DNA from: Salinivirgaceae bacterium
GTDB taxonomy: Bacteria; Bacteroidota; Bacteroidia; Bacteroidales; SZUA-534
Direction of reading: 5' to 3'
Assembly (NCBI GenBank): GCA_017557785.1
Contig: JAFYYA010000056.1
Span: 1 to 64,000 of the forward strand
Length of the DNA: 64,000 nt
In this document: positions 20,589 to 28,095 of the stretch, piece by piece
Layout: each line of letters begins with the position of its first letter
Numbering within the stretch: position 1 is the first letter of the stretch
Position numbers and translations under genes: made by a program
Notes under the pieces: generated by a model
What the model was told of the DNA's origin: nothing
Seen by the model: only the letters and a program-made list of their open reading frames with translations
The model's database searches: none

Positions 20589-20849
20589 TTATTTTTTCTG
20601 ATTGGCGGTGATGTATTCGGCCAGCGTTTTCACCGAGTAGAAAATCTCTTTTCCCTGTGCGGGATTCTCGATTTTGATGCCGTAGTTGCGCTCCAGAATC
20701 AGGATAATCTCCAGTGCGTCAATCGAATCCAAGCCCAGACCACCGTCGCCGAAAAGCGGTGCTTCAGCGTCGATGTCGGCGGGGGTAACCTCCTCAAGAT
20801 TCAGTTCAGCAATCAGTTCGCCTTTAAGTTTTTCAATCAATTCTTCCAT
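20589..20849 (-). CDS. Acyl carrier protein (cluster ACP 1)
   Basis: An 86-residue carrier protein. The phosphopantetheine attachment site is Ser42 in GLGLDSIDALEIILILE, and the acidic helix II typical of ACPs follows. It is coupled directly to the ketosynthase gene (adjacent stop and start), which points to a dedicated carrier for this pathway and not the housekeeping AcpP. A TAnnTTTG box lies 37 bp upstream, so a transcript may start here. Confidence 0.93.
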   Translation of the reverse strand: MEELIEKLKGELIAELNLEEVTPADIDAEAPLFGDGGLGLDSIDALEIILILERNYGIKIENPAQGKEIFYSVKTLAEYITANQKK

Positions 20850-20885
20850 TGTTCCTGTGTATTATATTGAATTATAAATAGTTAT

Positions 20886-20893
20886 CAAACTTA
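20886..20893 (-). promoter_or_regulatory. Putative -7 box before cluster ACP 1
   Basis: TAAGTTTG on the minus strand matches TAnnTTTG and is 36 bp from the ACP start. No -33 element at the standard spacing was seen. Confidence 0.45.
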
Positions 20894-20911
20894 TACTTCT
20901 TCCTAATAGTT

Positions 20912-21036
20912 TCGTTGGCAATTTATTCATTTTTAGCGCTTTCGCGATATCAGCCCTCAAAAATCCGTGTTTTCCGTCGGCGCCTGCGCCGCTTTTAAGC
21001 ATTATTTTCCGTGATTTCAGTGTTTTCCGTGGTTAA
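20912..21036 (-). repeat. 125-bp family repeat, copy 2
   Basis: On the minus strand the order is: TTTAACCACGGAAAACAC words; hairpin GGCGCAGGCGCC; GACGGAAAACACGGA; hairpin CGC-GAAA-GCG (a GNRA-type tetraloop); then GCTAAAAATGAATAAATTGC. It lies entirely between the ACP gene and the ketosynthase fusion gene. Confidence 0.8.
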
Positions 21037-21061
21037 AAAAAATCCGTCGTTCAAAAATCTC

Positions 21062-21186
21062 CGTTGTCAATTCATTCAATTTTAGCGCTTTCGCGATATT
21101 AGTTCTCATTTTCCGTGCCCTCCGTCGGCGCTTGCGCCGCTTTTCTTGCACTTTTTTCCGTGTTTTCTGTGCTTTCCGTGGTTAAA
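21062..21186 (-). repeat. 125-bp family repeat, copy 3, overlapping coding sequence
   Basis: It has the same order of elements as copy 2, offset by 150 bp. Its left part (minus-strand reading, 21186-21099) is translated as the C-terminal tail of the ketosynthase fusion protein; the stop codon lies inside the repeat. Confidence 0.82.
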
Positions 21187-23009
21187 GAAGTTGCCCTCGG
21201 TTTAGTCGCTCTGCGCCGTGGCTTGCGCGGTTTCTCAACTTCCGCAGCCTCCGCCGTTTCTGTCGTATCGCCTTTATCTCCTTTAAAACCAGTATTTTCC
21301 AACAAATTGAGATTCACCCTGTAGCGCGAGCCAATCAGTTCGAGCCAGCCCGTGATGCAGTAGCGCAGATTCTGACGCTCCATTGCCTTCTCAATATATT
21401 TCATTGTCACCTCGCTCTCGTGCCCCTCGCGGATGAAGAAGGTGTTTTCGCCCTTGATTTTGTAGCGGATGCAGATTTCGCCCACCACCACGTTCGGCAG
21501 CGTGTAGACGAACACCGACGGGCTTGCCATTGCGTCGCCCTGCTCGCTGATGATGCGCTCGTGGTCAAGGTCGGTGTCGAGCGAGCCCACGGCATTCATA
21601 ACAATTATGCCCATTTCTTCGGGCTTAAACTCCACATTGTTAAGCAGATAGCCAGCGGCCACATAGCCCAGTTTGCAGAGATTGTCCATTTTGTAGAACT
21701 TCAGATTCTCGTCGCCGAGTTTCTTGAACGCCTCGCGGATGAACGTTCCGTATTCGGTTGATTTCGAAGAGAATACAATCCGCTTGCCGACTTTAATCTG
21801 CGAGTTGAAAACCGAAATCGACCGTATGCTCCGCAACTGTGCGGGCTGCGTTTCGAGTTCGGGTTTGGCGTATTGCGGCAGCGACAGCACAATGGCAGCG
21901 TTGCAGCCCCCGAATCCCGACGCGGTTTTCACGCAGTGGCGCATTTTCCTGATTCTCTGATGCTCGGCCGAAACCTTGAGCGGCATTGGCGTGCCAGGCT
22001 TCTCGTAACCGAATGTGCCAAAGACAGTTCCCATTCGCAGTTCGTGGGCGCAGACAATTGTCTCGATGATGCCCGACGCGCCCAGCGTGTGGCCGAAATA
22101 CGGCTTCAGGCTTTGCACGGGGCAGTTTTGCAGTTCGGCCAGCGTCACGGCTTTCGACTCCATTTCGTCGTTGTAGACGGTGGCCGTGCCGTGGGTGTTC
22201 ACAAAACTGATGTCGGCGGGCTCCACGCCAGCCTCGCGCATTGCCCCGCGAATGGCCAGGTTCAGTTCGTAGCCCGTGCGCGACGGGCCCGATATGTGGT
22301 TGGCGTCGTTGCTGATGGCGCCTCCAGCCAGCAGAATGCCGTTCTCGTCGTAGTTTGGCGACAGCAGCACGGCACCCGCGCCCTCGCCAAGGTTCAGTCC
22401 GTCGCGGCGCGCGTCGAACGGCACGCAGCGTTTGGCGCTCAACGATTTGAACGATTTAAACCCGCTCGTGATGAAGTGGGTGAGCACGTCGCAGCCCGCC
22501 ACAATCACGCTCTCGTACACGCCAGCCTCAATGAGCCGCTTGCCCACAATCAGTGCCGAAAGACCTGATATGCAGGCGTTTGACACGATAATCGGACGGT
22601 TGGCCGCGCCAAAATAGCGCCCGATGCGGTCCGATGTCTTCCAGAGCGACACGCGCCCGTCCTGCGACTCCGCGGTGTGGTCAATCAGCACCGAGTTTCC
22701 TTTTGTGGTTGAAATGACAATGCCTACCGTCTTGTCTTCCAAATCGATATGCGTTTGGTCCAGAATGTCGGTGATGGCCATTATCACCAGCCGCTCAAAT
22801 TTAGTGTATTGCGATTCCAGGTCGAGAATCTTCGACTCAAGCCTGATAGAGTGGTCGTGAAACTCCGACATTACAATCGGTGTGTCCGACACGTCGGAAG
22901 TGGTGTGATTCGTGAGCCCGCTACGGTACGAGCAGAGCGCCGCAAGGTTCTCCTGCGTGCCGAATCCTATCGGCGTTACAATCGAGTCGGCGTTTATGTA
23001 AATTTTCAT
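21099..23009 (-). CDS. Ketosynthase fused to a second, Cys-less ketosynthase-like domain
   Basis: Residues 1-395 are a complete condensing enzyme: NACISG (Cys146), NTHGTATVYND (His273) and YFGHTLGAS (His307). Residues 410-590 form a second thiolase-like segment (VFNSQIKVGKRIVFSSK...PSVFVYTLPNVVVGEICIRYKIKG) without active-site residues, similar to the stand-alone Cys-less gene at 18416, so KS and partner domain are fused here. A Lys/Arg-rich linker (EVEKPRKPRRRATKPRATS) leads into a final low-complexity tail of ST-E-N-T-E repeats encoded by copy 3 of the 125-bp repeat. I use the ATG at 23009 (MKIYINADSIVTPIGFG), where homology begins; an upstream in-frame ATG at 23063 overlaps the thioesterase gene. 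Confidence 0.88.
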   Translation of the reverse strand: MKIYINADSIVTPIGFGTQENLAALCSYRSGLTNHTTSDVSDTPIVMSEFHDHSIRLESKILDLESQYTKFERLVIMAITDILDQTHIDLEDKTVGIVISTTKGNSVLIDHTAESQDGRVSLWKTSDRIGRYFGAANRPIIVSNACISGLSALIVGKRLIEAGVYESVIVAGCDVLTHFITSGFKSFKSLSAKRCVPFDARRDGLNLGEGAGAVLLSPNYDENGILLAGGAISNDANHISGPSRTGYELNLAIRGAMREAGVEPADISFVNTHGTATVYNDEMESKAVTLAELQNCPVQSLKPYFGHTLGASGIIETIVCAHELRMGTVFGTFGYEKPGTPMPLKVSAEHQRIRKMRHCVKTASGFGGCNAAIVLSLPQYAKPELETQPAQLRSIRSISVFNSQIKVGKRIVFSSKSTEYGTFIREAFKKLGDENLKFYKMDNLCKLGYVAAGYLLNNVEFKPEEMGIIVMNAVGSLDTDLDHERIISEQGDAMASPSVFVYTLPNVVVGEICIRYKIKGENTFFIREGHESEVTMKYIEKAMERQNLRYCITGWLELIGSRYRVNLNLLENTGFKGDKGDTTETAEAAEVEKPRKPRRRATKPRATSLTTESTENTEKSARKAAQAPTEGTENEN

Positions 23010-23035
23010 TTCTGATGTTTGCTTTTGGCTGTAGG

Positions 23036-23494
23036 TCAATCTTTTATCCAACGTTTCTGCCAATCGGCGTAGAAAGGCGGGTTGTTCAGTTCAAGTTCGC
23101 GCGTTTGGGCGTTCACAAACACCTGAACCGAACTGCCCGTGGCGGCCACCGTGTTGTCCGACGCGCGGTAGATGGTGTAGTCGAACATAATCTTCGCCGC
23201 CGCCGTGCGGATGTATCGCGTCTCAATGATGGCCTCCTCGCCAAACGTGAGCGACTGCTTGTATTGGCAGTTCAACTCGACCATTGGCGCCAGAAAGCCG
23301 CTGTTGAAGATGTCCATATATTTCAGGCCGTCGTAGTGCTTGCCGAACGACTCGCGCCCGTCCTCAAAGTAGCGGATGTACTCGCCGTGCCACACCACCT
23401 GCATTGCGTCAACTTCGCTGAACCTTATGGTGATGGTCTTGCGGTCGGTGAGAACGGCTTCGCGTATTTTGTTTTTCGTCTTCATTATCAACAA
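23036..23494 (-). CDS. Acyl-CoA/ACP thioesterase (hotdog, YbgC/4-hydroxybenzoyl-CoA type)
   Basis: A 152-residue single-hotdog protein. The signature RFSEVDAMQVVWHGEYIRYFEDGRE carries the acidic catalytic residue (Asp in EVDAMQVVWHG) of the 4-hydroxybenzoyl-CoA thioesterase class. It probably releases or edits carrier-bound acyl chains in the pathway. It lies 6 bp after the dehydratase-like gene and 26 bp before the ketosynthase fusion, all on the minus strand, so they form one transcription unit. Confidence 0.88.
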   Translation of the reverse strand: MLIMKTKNKIREAVLTDRKTITIRFSEVDAMQVVWHGEYIRYFEDGRESFGKHYDGLKYMDIFNSGFLAPMVELNCQYKQSLTFGEEAIIETRYIRTAAAKIMFDYTIYRASDNTVAATGSSVQVFVNAQTRELELNNPPFYADWQKRWIKD

Positions 23495-23500
23495 TTTCCT

Positions 23501-23932
23501 TTAGTCGATTTTAAGAAAAATTTTCATTCGGCACTCGGCCACTGTTCCGTCGTTGTCTTCGGTCTTCGCCGATATGAGCGACAGTCCGCCCATTTCCTGC
23601 AGCACGCTGATTTCGGTCCGCATTTGGCTGCCCACCTTCGGCAAATGGCTGATTGTCAGTTTATCAACCGACCCGATGAAGCCCAGCGGCACCTGCTCGC
23701 CGCGCTGCGTGAAAATGTAGCCCACGCGGGCCGCCGCCGATTGCGCAATGTGCTCCACAATGCCAGGCTCGCGCAGCCGTCCGCCCTTGCAGAAGATGTT
23801 GCCGTCGGCCACCGTCAATCCTGACCGCGACACCCCGTCCTCAATGCCGTAGAAGGCGTCCACCATAACCATTGGCGGGCGCTGCGGGATGAGCGTCAGT
23901 ATCTGTGCGTCCTTAAGCATCGGTTCGGTCAT
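23501..23932 (-). CDS. Hotdog 3-hydroxyacyl-ACP dehydratase-like protein
   Basis: A 143-residue FabZ/ApeP-type hotdog protein. The region that is LPHRxPM(L/V)xVD in active dehydratases reads IPQRPPMVMVDAF, so the catalytic His is Gln19; the acidic partner position is probably Glu in PGIVEHIAQSAAARVGY. In an aryl-polyene pathway this enzyme class makes the conjugated double bonds. Whether the Gln form is typical of the subfamily or marks a loss of activity is unclear. It is the first gene after a well-formed promoter and so heads the second transcription unit of the cluster. Confidence 0.78.
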   Translation of the reverse strand: MTEPMLKDAQILTLIPQRPPMVMVDAFYGIEDGVSRSGLTVADGNIFCKGGRLREPGIVEHIAQSAAARVGYIFTQRGEQVPLGFIGSVDKLTISHLPKVGSQMRTEISVLQEMGGLSLISAKTEDNDGTVAECRMKIFLKID

Positions 23933-23960
23933 AATGCCGTTTAATTCTGATTTTAACGCG

Positions 23961-23991
23961 CAAAAATATTCGCTTTAGGGATTTAATTCAA
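23961..23991 (-). promoter_or_regulatory. Promoter inside the pigment cluster
   Basis: On the minus strand TTG (23991-23989), a 20-bp spacer and TATTTTTG (23968-23961) match the Bacteroidota consensus TTTG-N19-21-TAnnTTTG. It lies 29 bp before the dehydratase-like gene. Confidence 0.7.
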
Positions 23992-24047
23992 GTTGACTAC
24001 CTGATAAATTCTTAAATCAACATTCACGCATTCTGTTATTCAATACT

Positions 24048-25136
24048 TCAGCCCTTCAACTTGCACTCCACAATGGTGTGTCCCAGGCCTACGCCGTCGT
24101 GCATTGTGGTCACTTGCAGGCCTGCAGCCTCGATGCAACGCGTCATATCGTCGGAATGGTACATCTTGCTGTTCCCGTTGGCCATTGCGGTGAAGTAAAC
24201 GCTTGTCATAGTCAGGTCGAAGGCGGCAGTCTCGAAACGTTGGCGGTCCCAGAACGTCTCCATAATGAAGACGGTGCTCTCCTTCGTCATCGAGCGTGCG
24301 GCGCGTGTCAGGATGCTAGTCACTTCGGCCTCCGAGAAGCAGTCAAGGAACTGACTCATCCAGATGGCATCGAATCCTGTTGGGAACGGTACCGCAGGGT
24401 CGAGCAGGTTGGCTCCGTGACCGTGAATGCGGTCGGCGCCGTCGAGCCCGGCGGTCTGCTTTTTCATCATCTCAATCTGTTGCGGAAGGTCCATAATGGT
24501 CACATTCACATCCTTGTCGAACGTGACGCACTGTGTAGCCCAGCGGCCGGTGTTGCCGCCAACGTCGAGCAGCGTGCGCGGATGGTTGGCGAAGACGATT
24601 TTCAAGGCTTCGGCAAACGAGTTGTCGCTGTAGAAATGGTCGAATCCGAACCAACTCTTCTGCACCTCGGGCGGCAATTGCGACAGTCCCTCGTAAATGG
24701 TCGGCCACTGACCGAACACCTTCAAACCTTCGGGCTTGCCGTTCAAGAGAGACTCTTCTAATTTGAACAAGCCCAAATAGTTGACATCGTGGTTAAAGTT
24801 CAGATTGGCGTTCACCATTGTGTCGTTGATAAGGAACCAACCGGCTTTGGTAATCTGATAGCGCTCGTTGGCGAAATATACGGTGCCGATTGAGAGCGAT
24901 GCCTCGAGCAGCACCTGTGCGGCATATTCCGACAAGTGGCATTTGTCGGCTATCTCAGTTTGTGTCAGGCCGTTTTTGCTGTCGGCAATGGCCTTCAAAA
25001 TTCCGAATTTAATCATCAGGCGCGAGACCTGAAAAACCACCGGCGCACCGGCAATGAAATGTGCCAAACGCTGCGCCTCAAGAGCCGATTGGTGCTCTTT
25101 GGTGTATTGCTTTTCGAGTGATGGGAATAGTTTCAT
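24048..25136 (-). CDS. SAM-dependent O-methyltransferase
   Basis: A 362-residue methyltransferase of the plant COMT/hydroxyneurosporene type: an N-terminal winged-helix dimerisation domain (APVVFQVSRLMIKFGILKAIADSKNGLTQTEIADKC) and a C-terminal Rossmann domain with SAM motif DVGGNTG (191-197). It could methylate the aryl head group; some aryl polyenes and flexirubins carry ring methyl or methoxy groups. In transcription order it follows the acyltransferase gene but is separated from it by the four-helix-bundle gene and its repeat arrays. The gap of 115 bp before the next gene contains that gene's promoter. Confidence 0.88.
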   Translation of the reverse strand: MKLFPSLEKQYTKEHQSALEAQRLAHFIAGAPVVFQVSRLMIKFGILKAIADSKNGLTQTEIADKCHLSEYAAQVLLEASLSIGTVYFANERYQITKAGWFLINDTMVNANLNFNHDVNYLGLFKLEESLLNGKPEGLKVFGQWPTIYEGLSQLPPEVQKSWFGFDHFYSDNSFAEALKIVFANHPRTLLDVGGNTGRWATQCVTFDKDVNVTIMDLPQQIEMMKKQTAGLDGADRIHGHGANLLDPAVPFPTGFDAIWMSQFLDCFSEAEVTSILTRAARSMTKESTVFIMETFWDRQRFETAAFDLTMTSVYFTAMANGNSKMYHSDDMTRCIEAAGLQVTTMHDGVGLGHTIVECKLKG

Positions 25137-25149
25137 AGTTTTATTTTTG

Positions 25150-25200
25150 AACGATAACTATTAACGATGACGATAATCATAACTGTAACGATAACAAATA
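25150..25200 (-). repeat. ATCGTT word array, left arm
   Basis: The plus strand has repeated ACGATAA/ACGATGACGATAA words. Read on the minus strand they are TTATCGTT words, that is, an inverted copy of the array at 25680-25730 on the other side of the four-helix-bundle gene. Confidence 0.75.
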
Positions 25201-25290
25201 ATTGTATATCGGTGATAATGCATTATTTATGATACAAAACTGAATATTATTTATGACAATTAAAAGTGCAACATAGTATGTGGGTTTCTT

Positions 25291-25659
25291 TTACTTTTCA
25301 TATTTAATAGACCCTATAAGTGCTGATATTTGTTTTTCGATTGATTGAATAGTTGCATTTAGTTCTTCTAGCAACTCTTTGGTTATATAATTGACATTGA
25401 ATGAAATGATAAGTTGTGTTTCTAATTCATATGCTGAACCTAACGCAATCTCAAGAAAGCGGGTAAAATCATTCGAAGACGACCTTGAACAACCTTCGGC
25501 AATATTTGATGCTATGGAAACCGCAGCCCGTTGCATTTGAGAACACAAACCGCGTCTCTCATCAAGTGGCATTCCGCTTGTTATTTCATATACCTTTGTA
25601 GAAAAAGCAATGGCATCTTTCCAAACGGGGTACTCCCTAAAATTCCTTGAATTTCCCAT
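25291..25659 (-). CDS. Four-helix-bundle protein (23S rRNA intervening-sequence/S23-like)
   Basis: A 122-residue all-helical protein with the family hallmarks PVWKDAIAFSTKVYEIT, DERRGLCSQMQRAAVSIASNIAEG, DFTRFLEIALGSAYELETQL and a final helix IEKQISALIG. Related proteins are encoded within 23S rRNA intervening sequences (Leptospira, Coxiella) and are close to the Avd accessory protein of diversity-generating retroelements; most copies are intergenic singletons of unknown function. Here it splits the pigment cluster between acyltransferase and methyltransferase genes, has lower GC than both, and is bracketed by inverted arrays of TTATCGTT words. I infer that it arrived as a small cassette and has no role in pigment synthesis. 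Confidence 0.9.
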   Translation of the reverse strand: MGNSRNFREYPVWKDAIAFSTKVYEITSGMPLDERRGLCSQMQRAAVSIASNIAEGCSRSSSNDFTRFLEIALGSAYELETQLIISFNVNYITKELLEELNATIQSIEKQISALIGSIKYEK

Positions 25660-25679
25660 TTCAAATAATTGGTTTAGTG

Positions 25680-25730
25680 GTTATCGTTTAAAGTTATCGT
25701 TTAAAGTTATCGTTATTTGTCATTGTCATC
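25680..25730 (+). repeat. GTTATCGTTTAAA tandem array, right arm
   Basis: A 13-bp unit GTTATCGTTTAAA starts at 25680 and 25693, followed by GTTATCGTTA at 25706 and the variants cattgtc and atcgtt. The array reaches the acyltransferase stop codon (complement of 25726-25728), which itself lies in an AACGATGAC word. Confidence 0.82.
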
Positions 25731-26610
25731 GTTTCCAGAAATCATAATAATTAAACCACTGCTCGGGGTATTCCTTCAGAATCTTCTCAAAATTAGCCAC
25801 ATACTGCTCCAGAAGGGCTTGCTCGGGTTTGCGGTCGCGGGTGCGGGGCACGGGCTGCGCAATGGTGAACCGATAGTGGTAGGTCATCGGTTTCTCGCGC
25901 ATTGCGAAGTAGAACACCACAGGCACCTTCAGCCGCGACGCCAGCAGGAACGGCCCCGACGGAAAATCGGCATCGCGGCCCATAAACGTTGCTGTCAGCA
26001 GTTTGTCGGCGTTCACGTAGCGGTCGCCTTGGAAGCAGACGTACTCGTGGCGGTTCAGGGCTTCGGTAATTTGGAAGACGTGCGTCAGCGTGTCGTTGTT
26101 CACGGGAATGACCTTGTAGTCGTGGCCAGTTGAGTTCTTCTCCAGCATCTCCTTGATTTTCTGATATTCAGCATCGTACATCACAATATTGATATTCTTG
26201 CCGTAATCGCCGAAGAATGGCGCGCCAATCTCCCAGTTGCCAATGTGGCCGCCCATCATTATCACGCCCTGCTGCGAGTTCAGCACATTGAGAAACTCCT
26301 GATAATTTTCAAATTTGAAGTGGTATTTGTCGGTCATTCCGCTGCCAATGGCAATCTTGTCAATCAGCGTCTGACCCAATCGGTAATAATTGCGGAAAAG
26401 CAGACCGACGGATTTCAATCGGCTCAATTTCAGTATTTTGCGGGCATAGCGCCACGTGCACGCGGTGGCCTTTGGGGCAAAAGGAATGAAATAGACAACA
26501 ACAAAGGCCAGAAAAACGTAGGCCGCGCGGACGCCTATGTATTGTATCAGTTTGATAAAGAAGAAGTAACCGAAACTTCCGCCTCGCGTTTTTCCCTTCC
26601 AGTCGGCCAT
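25726..26610 (-). CDS. LpxL/HtrB-like lipid acyltransferase
   Basis: A 294-residue membrane-associated acyltransferase of the lipid A late-acyltransferase superfamily. The catalytic motif is GGHIGNWE (His122, Glu127), with the downstream blocks YVCFQGDRYVNADKLLTATFMGRDADFPSGPFLLASRLKVPVV; an N-terminal hydrophobic stretch lies at about 28-46. Such enzymes occur in aryl-polyene and flexirubin clusters, where they esterify the polyene acid to a lipid or alkyl-resorcinol head. It is tightly packed with ACP 2 (9 bp), supporting a direct carrier-to-acceptor transfer. Confidence 0.88.
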   Translation of the reverse strand: MADWKGKTRGGSFGYFFFIKLIQYIGVRAAYVFLAFVVVYFIPFAPKATACTWRYARKILKLSRLKSVGLLFRNYYRLGQTLIDKIAIGSGMTDKYHFKFENYQEFLNVLNSQQGVIMMGGHIGNWEIGAPFFGDYGKNINIVMYDAEYQKIKEMLEKNSTGHDYKVIPVNNDTLTHVFQITEALNRHEYVCFQGDRYVNADKLLTATFMGRDADFPSGPFLLASRLKVPVVFYFAMREKPMTYHYRFTIAQPVPRTRDRKPEQALLEQYVANFEKILKEYPEQWFNYYDFWKR

Positions 26611-26619
26611 TGGCGGTGG

Positions 26620-26865
26620 TTATTTTGTCGTGCGCTCAATCACAAGGTTGTAGAAATCTTGGAAAGTGCGGATTTTGGCGAAATCCTCGCCTGTGACGTT
26701 AAATCCGAAGTTCTGCTCCACCAGAACCACAACATCCACAAGGTCAAGGCTGTCGAGTTCCAGCGTTTCCATCAGCGGCGCGTCGGGTTTGATAACATTA
26801 ATGTCAACCTCAAACTCTTCGGCCAGAGTCTCGTTGATTTTTGCGATTATTTCTTCGTTGGTCAT
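26620..26865 (-). CDS. Acyl carrier protein (cluster ACP 2)
   Basis: An 81-residue carrier protein with the phosphopantetheine Ser39 in LELDSLDLVDVVVLVE. It is translationally close to both neighbours: 2 bp after the ketosynthase stop and 9 bp before the acyltransferase. It differs clearly from ACP 1, so the cluster has two dedicated carriers, one near the ammonia-lyase/acyltransferase module and one in the KS pair module. Confidence 0.93.
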   Translation of the reverse strand: MTNEEIIAKINETLAEEFEVDINVIKPDAPLMETLELDSLDLVDVVVLVEQNFGFNVTGEDFAKIRTFQDFYNLVIERTTK

Positions 26866-26867
26866 AA

Positions 26868-28091
26868 CTATTTGAATTTCTTAATTATAAGTGTTGAGTT
26901 TGTGCCTCCAAACCCGAAAGAATTCGTCAAAAATAAATCAAATTCTGTATCTATCCGCGTTTTGGGGATATTTAATTGGCACGAAGCCTCATCGGGTTCT
27001 TCAAAGTTGATATTCGGCGCAATGAAGCTGTTGTTCATCATCAGCGTCGAGTAAATGACCTCGCTTGCGCCAGCCATCCACATCTCGTGGCCCGTCATCG
27101 ACTTGGTTGAAGCCACGTAGGGGCGGCTTGCGCCGAACACCTCGGCAATGGCGCGGGCCTCGTTCAGGTCGCCTGCGGGGGTTGAAGTGGCGTGGGCGTT
27201 GATATACGGAATGTCGGCGGCTGCAAGTCCCGCGCTGTCGAGAGCGCGCTGCAGCGAGCGTTTGGGCCCTTCGACGTTCGGCACCGACAGGTGGTCGCCG
27301 TTCGACGAGAATCCGTAGCCGATAATCTCGGCCACAATGGGCGCTCCGCGTTTTACGGCCGACTCGTAGCTCTCAACCACCACGCTTGCCGCGCCACCGC
27401 TTGGCACCAGTCCGTCGCGACGGCGGTCGAACGGTTTCGAAGCCTTGGTTGGGTCGGCTTCCTGTGTCGAGAAGGCGCTCAAGCCGTCGAAACTGCCTGT
27501 GGCGTAGGGGTTGACCTCTTGCGCGCCTCCGCAGAGAACAATATCTTGAAGCCCTTGTTTGATAAGCAGATAGGCAATGCCAATGGCGTGCGAACTGCTT
27601 GCGCAGGCGCCTGCAATGGTGAAGTTGATTCCGCGCAGTTTGAATATCACCGAAAGGTTCATCGAAACCGTCGAAGTGAGCGATTGGAACACCGATTCGG
27701 CGCCCACCAGCACGGTGTTTTTCTTTTGGCGAACGGTATCAATGGCGGTAATTATCGGTGCCGCACTTGTGTCGTTGCCGAAAAGTATGCCCACTTCGTT
27801 GGCGGCCAAAAAATCGGCATCGATACGCGCATTGCGGAAGGCCTCAAGCGACGAAACATAGGCATATTCGCCTTGTTCAGCAAGTCCGCGGCGGCTGCGG
27901 CGGTCGAGCAGCTCCTTCATATTGGGGCGCTCAATAATGCCTGTGAGCGACGATTGGAAGCCCAGTCCCTTGCGCTCGGGGTCAATTCCAATGCCCGACC
28001 GCCCGTTGTAGAGCGATTGGCGCACCTCGTCAAGGTTCTTGCCAATGCAAGAGTAAATGCCCATTCCTGTTATTACAACTCTGCGTTCCAT
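26868..28091 (-). CDS. Beta-ketoacyl-ACP synthase (FabB/FabF-like)
   Basis: A 407-residue condensing enzyme with a full triad: GACASSSHA (Cys163), NAHATSTPAGD (His300) and TGHEMWMAGAS (His335). It begins MERRVVITGMGIYSCIG as usual for the family. It is the second gene of the ammonia-lyase unit (4 bp after its stop) and is followed by ACP 2, so it may perform the first condensation onto the aryl starter. Nothing unusual in length. Confidence 0.93.
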   Translation of the reverse strand: MERRVVITGMGIYSCIGKNLDEVRQSLYNGRSGIGIDPERKGLGFQSSLTGIIERPNMKELLDRRSRRGLAEQGEYAYVSSLEAFRNARIDADFLAANEVGILFGNDTSAAPIITAIDTVRQKKNTVLVGAESVFQSLTSTVSMNLSVIFKLRGINFTIAGACASSSHAIGIAYLLIKQGLQDIVLCGGAQEVNPYATGSFDGLSAFSTQEADPTKASKPFDRRRDGLVPSGGAASVVVESYESAVKRGAPIVAEIIGYGFSSNGDHLSVPNVEGPKRSLQRALDSAGLAAADIPYINAHATSTPAGDLNEARAIAEVFGASRPYVASTKSMTGHEMWMAGASEVIYSTLMMNNSFIAPNINFEEPDEASCQLNIPKTRIDTEFDLFLTNSFGFGGTNSTLIIKKFK

Positions 28092-28095
28092 CGGG

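Noticed and set aside
21724-22568. Plus-strand frames opposite the ketosynthase fusion
   Set aside because: They are antisense shadows of a gene with a full catalytic triad on the minus strand.
25291-25659. Four-helix-bundle protein as a diversity-generating retroelement accessory (Avd)
   Set aside because: No reverse transcriptase, template repeat or variable repeat is present within the window, so a DGR cannot be claimed.
25150-25730. CRISPR-like array around the four-helix-bundle gene
   Set aside because: Units are 13 bp or less, contiguous and without unique spacers; no cas genes are present.
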